DNA of 64,000 nucleotides from Dichetophora obliterata (lineage: Eukaryota > Arthropoda > Insecta > Diptera > Sciomyzidae), in assembly GCA_963920525.1 (NCBI GenBank), contig OY986439.1, positions 32,681,819 through 32,745,818 on the forward strand, given 5' to 3'. Positions 34,360-46,139 of the stretch are shown here, in pieces. Both the position numbers and the translations under genes were made by a program. The notes beneath the pieces were generated by a model. It worked only from the letters and a program-made list of their open reading frames with translations, ran no database searches and was not told where the DNA came from. Numbering within the stretch: the first letter of the stretch is position 1; every line of letters starts with the position of its first letter.

Positions 34360-36480
34360 ACATTTAGAGAACATCGTTCACTAAGATATCGCTACCATAA
34401 AAGTTCACAACAGTTTTGACGACACACTTTCTCATGACACCTAATAGTTATTGTATCATGATTGCTTGTTTGAATTTAATTTTGACTGCAACGGTAGTGC
34501 CCTCAACGAGTCATTTTTCTTGCCGTTCCTTTGAGAAAATTTGCTATCGCGATTATATTAAGGCGAAAGGAACGCAGCTATTGATTTTTTTCTTTACATC
34601 CATTTGTTATAATATAAGGATGTTATCCATACCTTGTTCTAGGAATGTAAATGATATTCGCAGTATTTATGAAATCTATTAGTCATACCTAAATCAAAGC
34701 GTTAGCATAATTTAATTGAATCCGATTTGGAACAAACACAATATATATAAATTATTTACTTTAAAGTTATTGTAATACATGAAAATGTATGTACAACTAC
34801 AAATAAACAAAGAAGTTTTTATCAAGTTAGACAGCGTAAAATTACGCAACACCGAACGAGCTTCAGTTAGTTAAATCAGCAAAACATTCATACTTTAAAA
34901 TAAGTTAAAATTTAGCGTAGAAAATTTTTATTTAATGAAATAATACTGTAGAAGAAAATATTTTTGGGTAAATTATCTCAACAGCATTCATGTTCCAATA
35001 AAAAAACGGTGTATACGAAATTATAAGTTTTATTTTTAGCGCAGAAGAGTCGTAAATGTGACATACAGAGCCATTACACACTTTGCAGAATTGCAGTATA
35101 AATACATGTGCACATTACTTCTATTTAAAAATTATCAATCAATGTGATTTGTCAACAATCTGAGTGAAAATATAGATTTTTTTTATTAGATTTTCCTAAA
35201 AAAATATCGCTTAAGTTCAGTGATTTGACAACATATTTTGCCCTCAAAAATGCTCAGCCTGAAAGTATGCACATACTTAGAGATAACTTTTATGCTATAC
35301 ACGAACAGGATTCATTGAACCGGGTAAAAATTATCACGAAATGCCAATTCTTTTAAGTGTAGATTTTAATGGCGAATTAAGACATGAATATTCACAGGCA
35401 CTCAACAATGCCTTTTTGATAGAAATCATTTACGAATGATGAACGATCCAAGTATTTGTACAACACAATTAAGGAAAACTACTGATGCAAACTTTGCTAG
35501 ATATATTGGTGAAACTACATCTTTACTATACGTTGGCTGTTTTAGATATCAACAACTAAGAATTTCATAAATAAATTTCCATAAAAATAATTTAAAACAT
35601 TTACAAAAATAATTCCAAATTAATGTAACATTTAATGCAAAAAAAATGATAATGTAATGTAATAAAATCTACTGGTATAAATATTAAAGTGTATTTATTT
35701 AGCTAACTTTATGGTATTTAAAATTTATCAATTTAAAATTATTTTATTTTAAAAAATCGATTAAATTATCAAATCTATGAACTTGCGAAATAGCTTCGCT
35801 TCTATCGTAAGCCCATCAACGCATCCGTTTTTCTTTTCCTAATCTTCTTTCATCTTCTAGAAAATAAAATAAAAATTGCAATATTTTAACCTAAAATATA
35901 ATATCTACACAAATTAAAGCAATCATTCAAGTAAAAAAAAGCAGTATCTACATAAACAGTTACCAGATATCAGATACCACGTTTTCCCTTATCATTTGTA
36001 GTTACTGCTGCTTAAAATATATTTTCTTCTTTATATGCGTGCCTCAACAAAAATTTTTTTTTTAATATTGAATGATTTATTAATCAAGTAAAATATTTTT
36101 TTTCTTTGCCAAAGATTCACAATATTCTCACAAAAACTGTTTATTCCACAGATTTTATAAATCTGCTAATTTTACATTTGCAGATTAGGGAAAAAAGTAT
36201 TTTTTAACTTTTTGTAAGTGGCAACGTCTTGCACGTGTACGAGAGCAGCATCGTTGAAGGAGCATTTATCAAGTTTTCTTTCCGTTTGCTGTGTGTTGCT
36301 TTGCTTAACAAAGGCGAACAGCTGATTCCGTTTGTCAAACATTCAGTGATTTCATTTTGTTTTACAATTCCTTTTTATGAATGTCACAATAAAGAGCATA
36401 TAGAAATAAATGATGTAACGAAAGGTAATAAAAACTATGCGCCATCTGACGCCAGTCGCAGATACTGTGGGGAAAACCTT
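34360..36480. other. Intergenic, no gene seen
   Basis: Two frames (34416-34682, 88 codons; 36229-36489, 86 codons) were inspected. Neither has recognisable domains or splice-linked neighbours, so I do not call them genes. Confidence 0.45.
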
Positions 36481-37023
36481 TCCGCCTAGAATAAGGGTAT
36501 TCATGATTCAAAGTAGTTGACTTACCGCATGTTTATATAAAACGAGACCGTAGGCTGAACGTTGTGAAACAAACGAGCAATATTTTTTTGATATTGAAAA
36601 ATATATTGCTTACCGTGACTCGCACCACGTCCAGCCTTCGTTTCGTTTTACATAAACATGCAGTTAACCGTCGATTTTATGACAAAACGATTTCGTATAT
36701 ATTTATTTTATTTATATATTTATTTATAATTGTATTAAAATTAAAATTTTAAGACAAAGGAAATTAAAGTTTTGACGTCAATGGTCTTAAGCTAATATAT
36801 TTATAAAAATAATGATTTATTAGACAAAACTTTTTTGTGTGAAGTTTATTTTGTTTGTGTGAAGTTCGAACCCGTTTGAAAGAAAGTGTTTAGCTGTTTT
36901 TCTTAGAAGAATATTTGGTGAACTTATGTTTTACATTTTATTTGAGCAGGAATCAGAGGACATATAACTTGTATGAGATCGTCAAAATAACATATAACAA
37001 AATAACAATACAATTAAAATTAA

Positions 37024-37289
37024 CAGCCCTATTCTGGCAAAGTGACAATTGTTACCCAGTATTTTTAAAATTTCTATGTGTTTCTTGTAATTTTTTAATT
37101 TAAAAACAAAATTTTAAGCTCAAAAATAATAAGTTTTGATAAAAATTGTCACCTGCTTTGCAGGTAGTGATAATTTCATTGAAAAATTTTGTTTTTTTAA
37201 CTTCAAATTTTGTTTTGAAATCAAAAAATTACAACACAGAAATTTTAAAAATACTGGATAACAATTGTCACTTTGCCAGAATTCGGCTG
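37024..37289. mobile_element. 266-bp MITE with TAA duplication
   Basis: The ends pair over about 50 bp: left CAGCCCTATTCTGGCAAAGT, right (reverse complement) CAGCCGAATTCTGGCAAAGT, both continuing GACAATTGTTA. TAA flanks both sides (37021-37023, 37290-37292). There is no coding content. Confidence 0.8.
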
Positions 37290-37484
37290 TAAGCTAAGCA
37301 CAACGTGCGCTGAATATATTAGCTTGTCTCAAATAAGTTCGGCACTACACAAAATATCCTTTCGAACTCTACACGCAATGAAAATTTGATCAGAAGCTCG
37401 GTTATGTAACTTTTCGCACCGCAGTTTTTACCAGATTTTCTCACTTTGACGTCATTGTGACGTCAGCCCCACTTTGACGTCATT

Positions 37485-37656
37485 CAGCCCTATCATGAAC
37501 ATTTTTAATTTTTAAGACAAAGTGAATGCAAATTAGTTTATAAACGGTTAATCAACAAATTTGCATTAAAAATTTTCAAAATATTCTTGAGCTTTATCTT
37601 AAAAATTAAAAATTCCTTTTCCGATTCCGCGTGAAAAATTATTCATGATAGGGCTG
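37485..37656. mobile_element. 172-bp MITE, family B
   Basis: CAGCCCTATCATGAA and TTCATGATAGGGCTG bound the element, flanked by ATT (37482-37484 and 37657-37659). The interior is largely palindromic. A longer relative with the same CCGATTCCGCGTGAAAAATT right end lies at 63774-64000. Confidence 0.8.
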
Positions 37657-38631
37657 ATTGTGACGTCACTCTCACTTGCACTGTTTCTGTTATAAAATAA
37701 GATAAATCGGTTACTTTTATTCGAATGTTTCAATTCTAATTTCGAAGGAATTCGATAGCCAAACTGTTTCTGTAAACTTAAATATGCGAATCGAATCAAG
37801 CGATGTTATCACTATATTTTTACTTGGTGAGAAAAATATTTGCTTGTAAGAAATCTTAAGGATCCGGTTAATATTTAACCAAAAATAGCAGTTCTTCACA
37901 AAAATTTAACTTTTCTTTACAATATTTTGGCCTTAACTGCGATTTTGTGTAGGATTATATTTCACCGTAAAACTATTTTGAAAAGTAAAAGATATTCGTT
38001 GAACTATGCGGATAACCGATATAATTATACACAAAGTGCTCTACCATACGTTTAACTATCATGTATTCCCTCTTGCTTGTGTATCTTTTTCATCATGTTA
38101 CAGAAACACTAGTTTTCGCAAAAGTGAGTACATATTGTGGAATGAAATACTGTAACGTCAGAAAAAGTGACTTTTTGTCGCAACAGTTACAGAAACGAGC
38201 TACAGTTGGCAAATGCATACAAATCTTTACACGCTCTGAAAATATGTCACCTCGATGATATGGAGAAGCTTTATTTAGATTCTAAATTTAAATTTTAGAA
38301 TAATATATTACGGAATTTGCTAAAGGTACTGGACTATTAGTGCATGGAATTCCATAACATTTAAAGAACAAAGTGTTTAAAATTTCATGAGAGGAATAAG
38401 AATGATTTTTTTAATTTATTCTTTTAAGTTGGCTACATTTAAAAAGCGCTCAATTTAAAAATATTTAAGTGGACTTATTGTACAAAAGATTAAATTTCGC
38501 TGCAATGTTATTTGCTACAGTCACAGAATGTGTCAAGGTTTGTTTGCACAAATGATTTTACTATAAGCCAATTGCCGCTATTCTCTCATTCAATACGTCC
38601 GCTCCTCGCCTCGCCACGCCTGTTTTCACGT

Positions 38632-39291
38632 CTACAAACGCCCGTACTGCATCTGACTAGGCTTGCGATCGGTGAAGAAGCTTCGCAAAACAAATATCTG
38701 CCCAATGCCGATGCAAAGAATGGCTGCAGTCTCTATACTCGACCACCACATGACACGCTTATTCAGCACCTCAGCACGTTTGCGTCCCTGCGCTTCGCGC
38801 AAACGATGATGTGTCTGAGCATCGAGAATATCGTTGAGGCTCTTGTGTATGGACTGTGACGATGTTTCCATTTGTGTCAACACAGTGGCATGTTCATCGA
38901 CACCCGGTAGCGATGGCTCATCGCCCACTTGAAAGTCAACATAGACAAACTTGTGTGCAAACGAGGAGAATTGATTGCCAAAGCAGACTGTATAGATTCC
39001 CGTTGTCTCGGCAACGAACTGATGACTATCGAAGGTAGCACGTTGCTGTTCGTAAATTATGCGCCCTTGTGGATCCTTAAGCGTTACATCAACATCAAGC
39101 TGTCCACCAGCCGAAACTTGAAACTCCAAATAACCGGTAATATTTCGTCTGATTTCTTGATGAAAGCACTCTTCAGAGTTGTCAGCCAGATCAAATGTGA
39201 ATTCGGTGCAGGAGCAGAGTGTAGCGAGCAGGGCAAATATGAGAAATGCTGTGTTTGTCCACTTGGACCAAATTGATTTTATCTGTGTCAT
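38632..39291 (-). CDS. p24-1: p24/TMED family cargo receptor (TMED3/7-like, probably p24-1)
   Basis: Single-exon frame of 219 residues. The ATG at 39291 is the first in frame; the codons upstream to 39336 lack one. Order: signal peptide (about 1-28), GOLD domain starting TEFTFDLADNSEEC with two cysteines expected to form its disulfide, a predicted coiled-coil stalk (about 130-182), one membrane helix (about 184-202) and a short cytosolic tail beginning RSFFTDRK. p24 proteins cycle between ER and Golgi and help load cargo into COPII/COPI vesicles; the FF pair in the tail is the usual coat-binding motif. The sequence is most like the gamma subfamily (TMED3/TMED7). The family is firm; the choice of p24-1 among fly paralogues is less so. 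No damage is seen. Confidence 0.9.
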   Translation of the reverse strand: MTQIKSIWSKWTNTAFLIFALLATLCSCTEFTFDLADNSEECFHQEIRRNITGYLEFQVSAGGQLDVDVTLKDPQGRIIYEQQRATFDSHQFVAETTGIYTVCFGNQFSSFAHKFVYVDFQVGDEPSLPGVDEHATVLTQMETSSQSIHKSLNDILDAQTHHRLREAQGRKRAEVLNKRVMWWSSIETAAILCIGIGQIFVLRSFFTDRKPSQMQYGRL

Positions 39292-39299
39292 TGTTGTTT

Positions 39300-41100
39300 T
39301 TTTGGTATTTTTATGCTGGGAATTGACTTGACTCAATCTGCTGCTACTACAATCACGGCAACGCTATGTGCCACGCAATGTTAGTGAAACTGCAACGCGA
39401 CAGCCAGAAGAAATTTAAACTAATAATAAGTAGAAATAATTAAGTATGTTTTACAGTTTTTACTCCACCTGTGGATTATTTCAAGTTGCTAGCTGTTTAT
39501 GAATAATTATTACTTTTTAATTATTATCGCAAAATCGTTTTGTTTGCTTTCCTTGAGCACTTGCAAAGGTAAAAATTCTGAGTTCACCTGAATTGACAGT
39601 CGCTGACATTTCTTTCTGACGTGTCCGCTGTCAAAAAATATTTAACTGCTGCCACCTTGAGGAAAATTAAATACTAAAAATTTCGTTTCGCAGTTTCAAA
39701 CAACTCGATGGTATTTCGTTTTCATCGTTAAACTAATTTAACCGAGCGTTTTCACTGGCTGAACGTTGATAAGTTTTTGTTTGTAAAAACTATGGTGTAA
39801 GAAACCAGGTGACAGCGAAATTTAGTATTTGCTGTAAAAATCCAACACTTAAGTTGTCAAACCATACAAAATCAACTTTTCTGTCTCTTTCACTCATTCA
39901 TAAGTTTGACAGCTTTAGCAAACGACGTCGACGTCACTTACACCTTGATTTATTACACCATGGTAAAAACGTACTAAATGGGATTAATTTTTAATACTCT
40001 TCATACATATTATTTCTAAATTTAAACAAATTTCATCAGACAACTCCATATATTTATTTTCTTATTCTTTGTTACAAATGAAAGAAAACTTATGCACAAC
40101 TCATTAAGGAGCTACCTCCACTTACAGCGCAAACAAAATAGGTAATTTTCATGGTTTTTTTTTTTGTACGAAAGCTGCTAAAGTTCTTAAACGATCAATA
40201 TAGATAGTATCTTTAAAAACATACATTGAACACCTTTCAGTATTTTTTTGCTGAAAAATATTATATAGTGTTGTTACAAATGGCTGTAAAAAAATTGTGT
40301 TTTTGATGATGACTATTGTGGCTAAATGACTAAAAATGTCAATAGATATAGTAAAATAACAATATAAACTAGTGTTTGATTGATGGATTTTTAAAAATAT
40401 GAATTTTTGACAAAATGGCGGACAGTCAAAATTAATAGTTAAACTAAAACAAGGTTTTTTTTGCTATGAAAGGGCCATCTTGATCACTAAATTTTAATAA
40501 AAGCCTGCAAAATGTAAAAACAATCAGTTCAGTAGTTTTCGCGTTACATTCAAAGTTACAAGCAGGTGTAACTTCCTTAGAGGTAGAAATCTTTACACAA
40601 ATAAAGTTACACAATGTCCTTTTGTGTTAAGTGCTTAATTTTTTTTTATTTTATTTATTTATTCTCTGAATAAATCTTCGTACGAAAAACTTTCGCGAAC
40701 ATTTTGAAAAAACTATTGTTCCGAACCTTGGTTCGGACAAAACTGTTTCCACTGCCTGAACGAACTATGAAATTCTTCGTTCGTTCGAGCAGTTAAAAAG
40801 TTTGGTAAATCCTTTTTCTAAATATTTATGGTTTAAGAAAGATAATTGACATAGTTAAAAATGAGCGTAGACTAAAATTTTTAATTTTTTTGAATTTGAA
40901 GACCATCTAGTCCAATTTCAGCCATTCTCGTGTGGTTTAAAAGTCATAGGGTTCCTAATTTGCAAAAGTTGGACTGAGAAACTTGTGATTTTTTAAATTT
41001 TCAACGATCTGTTTATCATTAAAATCCATGCATTTCTTTTGAAATAATAATATTTAACGGTTCACCCTTTTACGAAAAACCAAAACGTAAGTATAAAGAT
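39300..41100. other. Upstream flank of the p24 gene and intergenic DNA
   Basis: Promoter DNA for the p24 gene should begin here, but no motif was convincing. Two diverged direct repeats of ~90 bp (about 39735-39815 and 40740-40860) share (C)CACTG(G/C)CTGAACG and TATGGT(G/T)TAAGAAA, hinting at another old insertion. No gene was recognised. Confidence 0.4.
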
Positions 41101-41116
41101 CAAATTCAAAAATTAA

Positions 41117-41732
41117 TAGGGGTATTCACGATTCAGTGCACTTGCGAGTGCAGTTGAAGACTTGTGCACTTTACAAAAACAAAATACACGTAAGTGAAAA
41201 AAATCCGCGCAAGAGGTTTTCTACTGTAGCCTAAAAATTGAGGACTTGACCAGTAGCTCGTTTCAAACTGACGTCACGATGACGTTATTGTCTGTTTGTG
41301 CTCTGTTTGTGCAAGTGTGGTGAATCGTGAACATGCCGTCTGTCAATCGAGTTCATTCTCACTTGGTTTTTGGCAAGTGAGTTTAAGCGCTGAATTATAA
41401 AATTCGATTGGTTCTACGAATTCCAATTGGTCTTAGCAATGAATGAGGTATATAAATTCCCTTTTTTGATAAAAGTGATGGTGAGTTTTTCAAGTTGCAG
41501 AAACACTTATACTTAACCGAATGAGTTTTTCCTTTTGAAAATGACTTACGTCACTTTCATTCGACTACTTCTCTTTGTATTTATAGAAACGAGCTACAGT
41601 TATGCACTTGTATGCATTGAAAATTGTTGACAGCTTTGAAAAAGTGATTGGTGCGTTCACGAAAACCTAATTGCACAAGTCCTCAAGTCCTTAACTGCAC
41701 AGGAAAGTGCACTGAACCGTGAATACCCCTAT
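41117..41732. mobile_element. 616-bp inverted-repeat element, AGGGGTATTCAC family
   Basis: The left end TAGGGGTATTCACGATTCAG pairs with a right end whose reverse complement is TAGGGGTATTCACGGTTCAG; both continue TGCACTT. The interior has no transposase. Its right-end block (about 41640-41727) recurs at about 58234-58298, and AAGGGTATTCAC termini also occur at 1092, 4584 and 36492. The target duplication is ambiguous. Confidence 0.75.
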
Positions 41733-41992
41733 TATATGAAAAATGCTAATAAGAAGGCAGTTCGAATGGTAACTATATAAAGCTACATTTACAGTATTAT
41801 TATAATGCTTTTGCAAACATTTTATTAAAACCAAGAATTTTTTTCTATAAATTGTTTTCGGTCTATCTCAGGTGTTTTGAAGAACGCTATTTTAAAGTTT
41901 GTGTTAACTGAAATAGTGTCTATTTAAAAGTCTTCTCAATCTGTAGACGATACCATCTTAATTAATTTAGTAAAGTTAAAAACCGCATACTA

Positions 41993-42552
41993 ACCCCACG
42001 TCTCGACAGGCAATTTTGCATTGCTTAATATCTGTCAGATTCTATTGCAAGCAATGGCAATAATGCAAGGGTGGGCTTTCATATGTTATGAAATTAACAT
42101 ATAATTTTATCATTTATTATATAAATTAATTATTTTATAAATTTCTTCTGCGCGCCACTTAATTTTTAAGGTAAACACACTTAAAATTTTCAACAAAAAT
42201 TCAAAATGGTCTGTGAAACAAGAAAAACTCCATCTTGGCGTTACATGCAGTGCCGGCTTTAGGGGGGACGCATACTACCGCCCGGGACTCATACGTCTTA
42301 ATTATTCAAAGGTTGCACAAAAATTATGTTTGATATGGTACACAATTGAAAATAACTTTTTTTAATTATATTTAAAAATAAAGGGGTGCCAAATGACTCG
42401 CCCGGGGCGTCTAGATGGGTAAGGTCGGCCCTGAATACAAGGCATGCCATCTTTTAGGCCACATATTGCCAACAATGGCAATCGAGTGATCTCCAATATT
42501 TGTTGTTTGACAGATGGCATGCAATGGACTATTGTCTGTTGAGACGTGGGGT
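41993..42552. mobile_element. ~560-bp inverted-repeat element with a nested hAT MITE
   Basis: ACCCCACGTCTCGACAGGCA at the left pairs with CTGTTGAGACGTGGGGT at the right. The boundary is ambiguous by a few bases; TA flanks this reading. Sub-terminal CAAGCAATGGCAAT / ATTGCCATTG-type words also mirror each other. It hosts the hAT-like element at 42248-42433. Confidence 0.7.
42248..42433. mobile_element. 186-bp hAT-like MITE
   Basis: It starts CAGTGCCGGCTTTAGGGGGG and ends AAGGTCGGCCCTG. CAGNGCCGGC-type termini with adjoining G/C runs are typical of hAT elements. The flanking 8-mers GTTACATG and AATACAAG agree at only 5 of 8 positions, so the duplication is at best decayed. Confidence 0.6.
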
Positions 42553-42599
42553 TAGCTATTAAAAATCGGCACATGAAATTATCAAATAACTAAACAGCG

Positions 42600-44340
42600 C
42601 AGGAGATGATATTTCGCTTTGAAGCGGCAAGGTATATTTACAGAGAAAAAAAATAAATTTCTCCGTCCTGAAAAAAACCCAAAATTAACAATTAGCATGA
42701 TTAAACTTCGATTGATTGGAGCCAATCTGCATATCTCATATACGAAAACTGATTGGAAAAAGGCAAGGCTGCCCGCAGAGTAAACGCAGAAGCAGGCCCT
42801 GCGAAGAAACGAGATAGAAATAACTTTTTTCTCGCTTGTTCAGAAGTCAAAAGAAGTTGCTAAGAAGTCAAAAGATATGGGAATCAATGGTTAAAGCTAT
42901 TGTTTCTGAAATATTTAAAATTGATTTTTTTTATTTTGTAAGGTCATTTTTAGTAACTGAAGGCTGAAATCTAGCACCAAATCGATCAAACTCATTCACA
43001 GATTTCTTAGGGAACGATACTCTTCTGAATGCATCCAAAAAAATGTAAAGCACTCACCAGCTGTAATAATCTGGACCGCTATTTCTTCTGAGGAGCTATT
43101 GCCAGTTGAATTTGTTGAACAAAGACTGAACAGCGAGCAGTACATTAACGTTCTTAATGATGTGTATTTGCCGTATGTGAATAGGCTCGATAATTCTTTA
43201 ACACTTTTCACATATAGCATTAAAGTACTTTCATGGCCAAGCAATTCGCCGGATATGAATCCTATTGAACATTTTTGGTGATACCAATTTTGGTTGAAAT
43301 TATAAAATAACAAAATTAATAATGTAATAAAAGCATTGAGGCATTAATTAAAAGTAAAGGAAATGTGACTAAGTACTGAATTAAAATGCATTATTTTCAG
43401 TACATATATAAAAATAAATCTTAGAAACTCATTTTTAAAAGAAAAATGTGTTATTTTTAAGTTTTACTATTCTAAAAACCAGTTAAGAATTTTTTAAGAA
43501 AATTTATATAATAAAAAAATTTAAACATTTTTCTTAAAAATAGCGGCAATTTTTATTACTCCATTATTTGAATTCAAAATCACAGGAATATCACCATCAA
43601 CAACACTTCTTCCACGCGTAAATTATTTAGCAACGCCTGCAATGAGCATTACAATTTTTACGTTTGGAGCCACGATTTGTATTTCTTAAAGTACTCAAAG
43701 GATGTTATTTCTTTATATATTTTTTAAAAGATCACATTTCAACCTTTTAACAGTAAACATTTTTGTTAGAACTTCTTTCACAAAAAAAAATGGTCGTTTT
43801 CATATTCTTGAAGTTTCCCAGCTAGCTCAGATTTATATGTGTAGCAAAATTATTTTATAATCCGGTGGTATTCCAGTTTTCTTCAACAAAATTATTCACA
43901 AATGGGTTGTATTAAGGTTTCGAATAAGCAATTTGTAACAAAGCATACGTTTTGTTGCAAATCAGTTGCAATGCGGTTTTAATTATGCTACATATGCACT
44001 TGTAAAACTGTTTCATAAAATTTTTAAAAAATATAAGTTATTTTTGCGTTAAATTAACATTATTTCGTTTCTTTTTGTAGCATATTATGTATTTGTTCAG
44101 AATTTACTACTAGAGATGAATGCTAAATTAAAATAGACGTACTATTTAAGTTGAATACAAGAGGCCTTACCAATAGTCGATAGCCTACAACCTCATACTA
44201 AAAGTACGACACTTTTCATTATTTTTTTGTACTTAAATATTTATAGCAATTAGGTTGTAACATTAATTTGACTAACATTTCATAAATAGCTAAATTATAA
44301 ACAAAAATACTAACTACAATTTTGTTCAGTTTCGATAAAC
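42600..44340. other. Intergenic, contains a Tc1 fragment
   Basis: Apart from the transposase fragment at 43060-43281 I recognised nothing. The remainder is AT-rich DNA downstream of the epimerase-family gene. Confidence 0.45.
43060..43281 (+). pseudogene. Tc1/mariner-like transposase fragment
   Basis: An SEEIAVQ-region shadow aside, the plus frame reads VEQRLNSEQYINVLNDVYLP then a DNS...SWPSNSPDMNPIEHFW segment. The order matches the catalytic region of a Tc1-like transposase, with the terminal glutamate present (NPIEHFW). The block that should hold the QDNAP-type aspartate is missing between 43205 and 43225, and a stop lies before the fragment. It is an internally deleted relic, unrelated in detail to the Tc1 element at 22046. 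Confidence 0.75.
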
Positions 44341-44350
44341 ATAAATTAAA

Positions 44351-45541
44351 TTATTGCTTGCGAACAACCTGCTCACAGGCAGCCTTTGCTGTGGGATATT
44401 TGAACTTAAATCCGCTTTCTATGGTGCGTTTGGGTTCAATTTTTGCGCCAGCTAGTAGCAGTGCAGAACGATCCTTGCCGAATATCATATGAACAACGAG
44501 TTCTGGAACGGCAAAAACACAGGGACGATATAGCGCAGTGGCAAAGGCCTATAAAAACCAAAATGTGATTAAGTAAATCTTCAATACAAGTTTCAAAAAA
44601 TTAAAAATTTTCGCACTTTGGAGAATTCGCCATTTGTAACAACTTCGGGTGCCACAGCATTTAACACGCCCACACATTTCTGCTGCTCAACGCAGTGCTG
44701 TATAAGCTGACATAAATCATCCATATGAATCCAAGGCAATGTTTGTTTGCCTGTACCCATAGGACCGCCTAGTCCAAGTTGAAATGGCAGCATTATAGAT
44801 TGTATCATACCGCCTCCACGGCCAACTACAACACCTGTACGAAGTTTAATCTGAAACATAGCTTTAAGTTATCTGTGTAGCACTAAAGTGTTCATCCACT
44901 TACGACACGGCATCGCGCTTCCACCTCCGATGATGGCGTTGCAGCCTTCTCCCACGCCAAACACAACTCCGACATGTAGTCAAAGCCTTCAACCTCATCA
45001 TTTTCATTGTATAGCTTTGTCTCACTTGGGCGATAGTGACTAACTCCAGAAATATTAACAAACGATTTGACTTCAGGCGCAGATTCAATAGCTTTCGCAA
45101 GTGAAGAGCTAGAATTAATACGAGAGTTCCAAACGTTCTGCTTAAAACTGCAATCAAAGTTTGCTCTGCAGTTATTCAAACTGGGATTAATATTTATACT
45201 CCCTAATTACCCATCTGTCCAGCGACGAGTCGGATCGAGCACGTTTTGACCAGCCAAATTTATCACCGTAGTCACTCCGTTAGGCACACCATTTTTCGCC
45301 AGTTCATGCCAAGTAATGTGCCTGAGTCCAGGCATACGTGAAATTATTGTAACATCATAACCTTGCTGATTTAGTTGCTGTACTAAATGACGACCGATGA
45401 ATCCTGTGCCACCACCTGTTTTTTAATGAAAGTATCTAAAAAAATTATGTAATTTTCTTAAGAATCAAGGAGCTCACCAATCAATGCATGTTTGGACATT
45501 TTGAGGTATTTGCGAACAGCTGACAAAATTAAACGGAACAT
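44351..45541 (-). CDS. Epimerase family protein SDR39U1-like (five exons)
   Basis: Joined exons: 45541-45478, 45415-45211, 45147-44904, 44850-44617, 44548-44351; 314 residues, all phases consistent. It has an N-terminal Rossmann signature (GGGTGFIGRHL), INLAGQNV early in the fold, GVSHYRPSE then a FDYMSELCLAWE helix in the catalytic region, GRGGGM, PWIHMDD, NGEFSKAFA, and the C-terminal FGKDRSALLLAGAKIEPKR block of the YfcH/SDR39U1 family. These atypical short-chain dehydrogenases bind NADP(H); the substrate is not established. The start at 45541 adds a 14-residue basic, hydrophobic leader (MFRLILSAVRKYLK) before a second ATG at 45499 (MSKHALIGGG), which suggests mitochondrial import. The Drosophila counterpart may be CG8768, from memory. 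Introns are 62 to 68 bp, except the 53- and 68-bp ones near the 3' end. Confidence 0.88.
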
Positions 45542-45559
45542 TTTGTGGAGAGTTCTACA

Positions 45560-46130
45560 AAGAGGCGAATTTGCATGGAATGAAAGAATGCATCCAAAAC
45601 AAAAGCAACAGCGTACGTTCAACGATAATGGATTACTTCAATTTCAATAATGTTGCCACATAGTATTGACAACATTAATAACTAAACTCTTACCGATAGC
45701 AAATTTATCTGAATTCCAAGGTTCAGAATAAGGTTTGGTCTGTTATACTACGTTAACATCAGCCCAAATAACTCATTTCAAATGAGTCATTGAACAGTGC
45801 TACACTGGTGTGTATTTTTGCGACCGTTCCAATTTCGTTTGGCAACTGTAGCACGGTTCTGTAATTTTTCTCGCTGTAGTTCTTTATGTCCTTTTGACGT
45901 CATTCTCACTTGCACTGTAAAATTGAGTTGCACGTATAAAAGTATATTCATGCCATTTTGGCAGCAACTTCAATTTAGTTGTATTCTTCTTTTTGCCAGC
46001 ATTTTTTCATTTTGTTAAAAAGTGTTAAATAAACCGAAACAAAATTAAATTAAATAATATTAAACCAGACAACGTAATAATAATTAAATATTATTACATA
46101 TGATCAAAGAGCATCTAATTGGGAACTTCA
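45560..46130. other. Upstream flank of the epimerase-family gene, no other gene seen
   Basis: Contains TTTTGACGTCATTCTCACTTGCACTGTA (about 45892-45919), a block shared with the elements near 37.45-37.68 kb and 41.27 kb, so part of this flank is probably transposon-derived. The core promoter was not identified. Confidence 0.4.
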
Positions 46131-46139
46131 TGCAGACCA

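Larger units (their letters stand above)
36490..38250. repeat. Degenerate element related to the AGGGGTATTCAC family, interrupted by two MITEs
   Basis: It begins AAGGGTATTCATGATTC at 36492, like the left end of the element at 41117. It contains blocks shared with it: TGACGTCA words near 37450 and 37665, CTCACTTGCACTGT near 37671, and AGAAACGAGCTACAGTTGGC near 38190. Extent and right end are uncertain. The MITEs at 37024-37289 and 37485-37656 are inserted within it. Confidence 0.4.

Noticed and set aside
34416..34682. 88-codon secreted-protein gene
   Set aside because: Hydrophobic start but no family resemblance, no splice-linked exons, in AT-rich repeat-laden DNA; chance frame is more likely.
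39292..39336. N-terminal 15-residue extension of the p24 protein
   Set aside because: The extension begins with TTG, not ATG; the signal peptide starts correctly at 39291.
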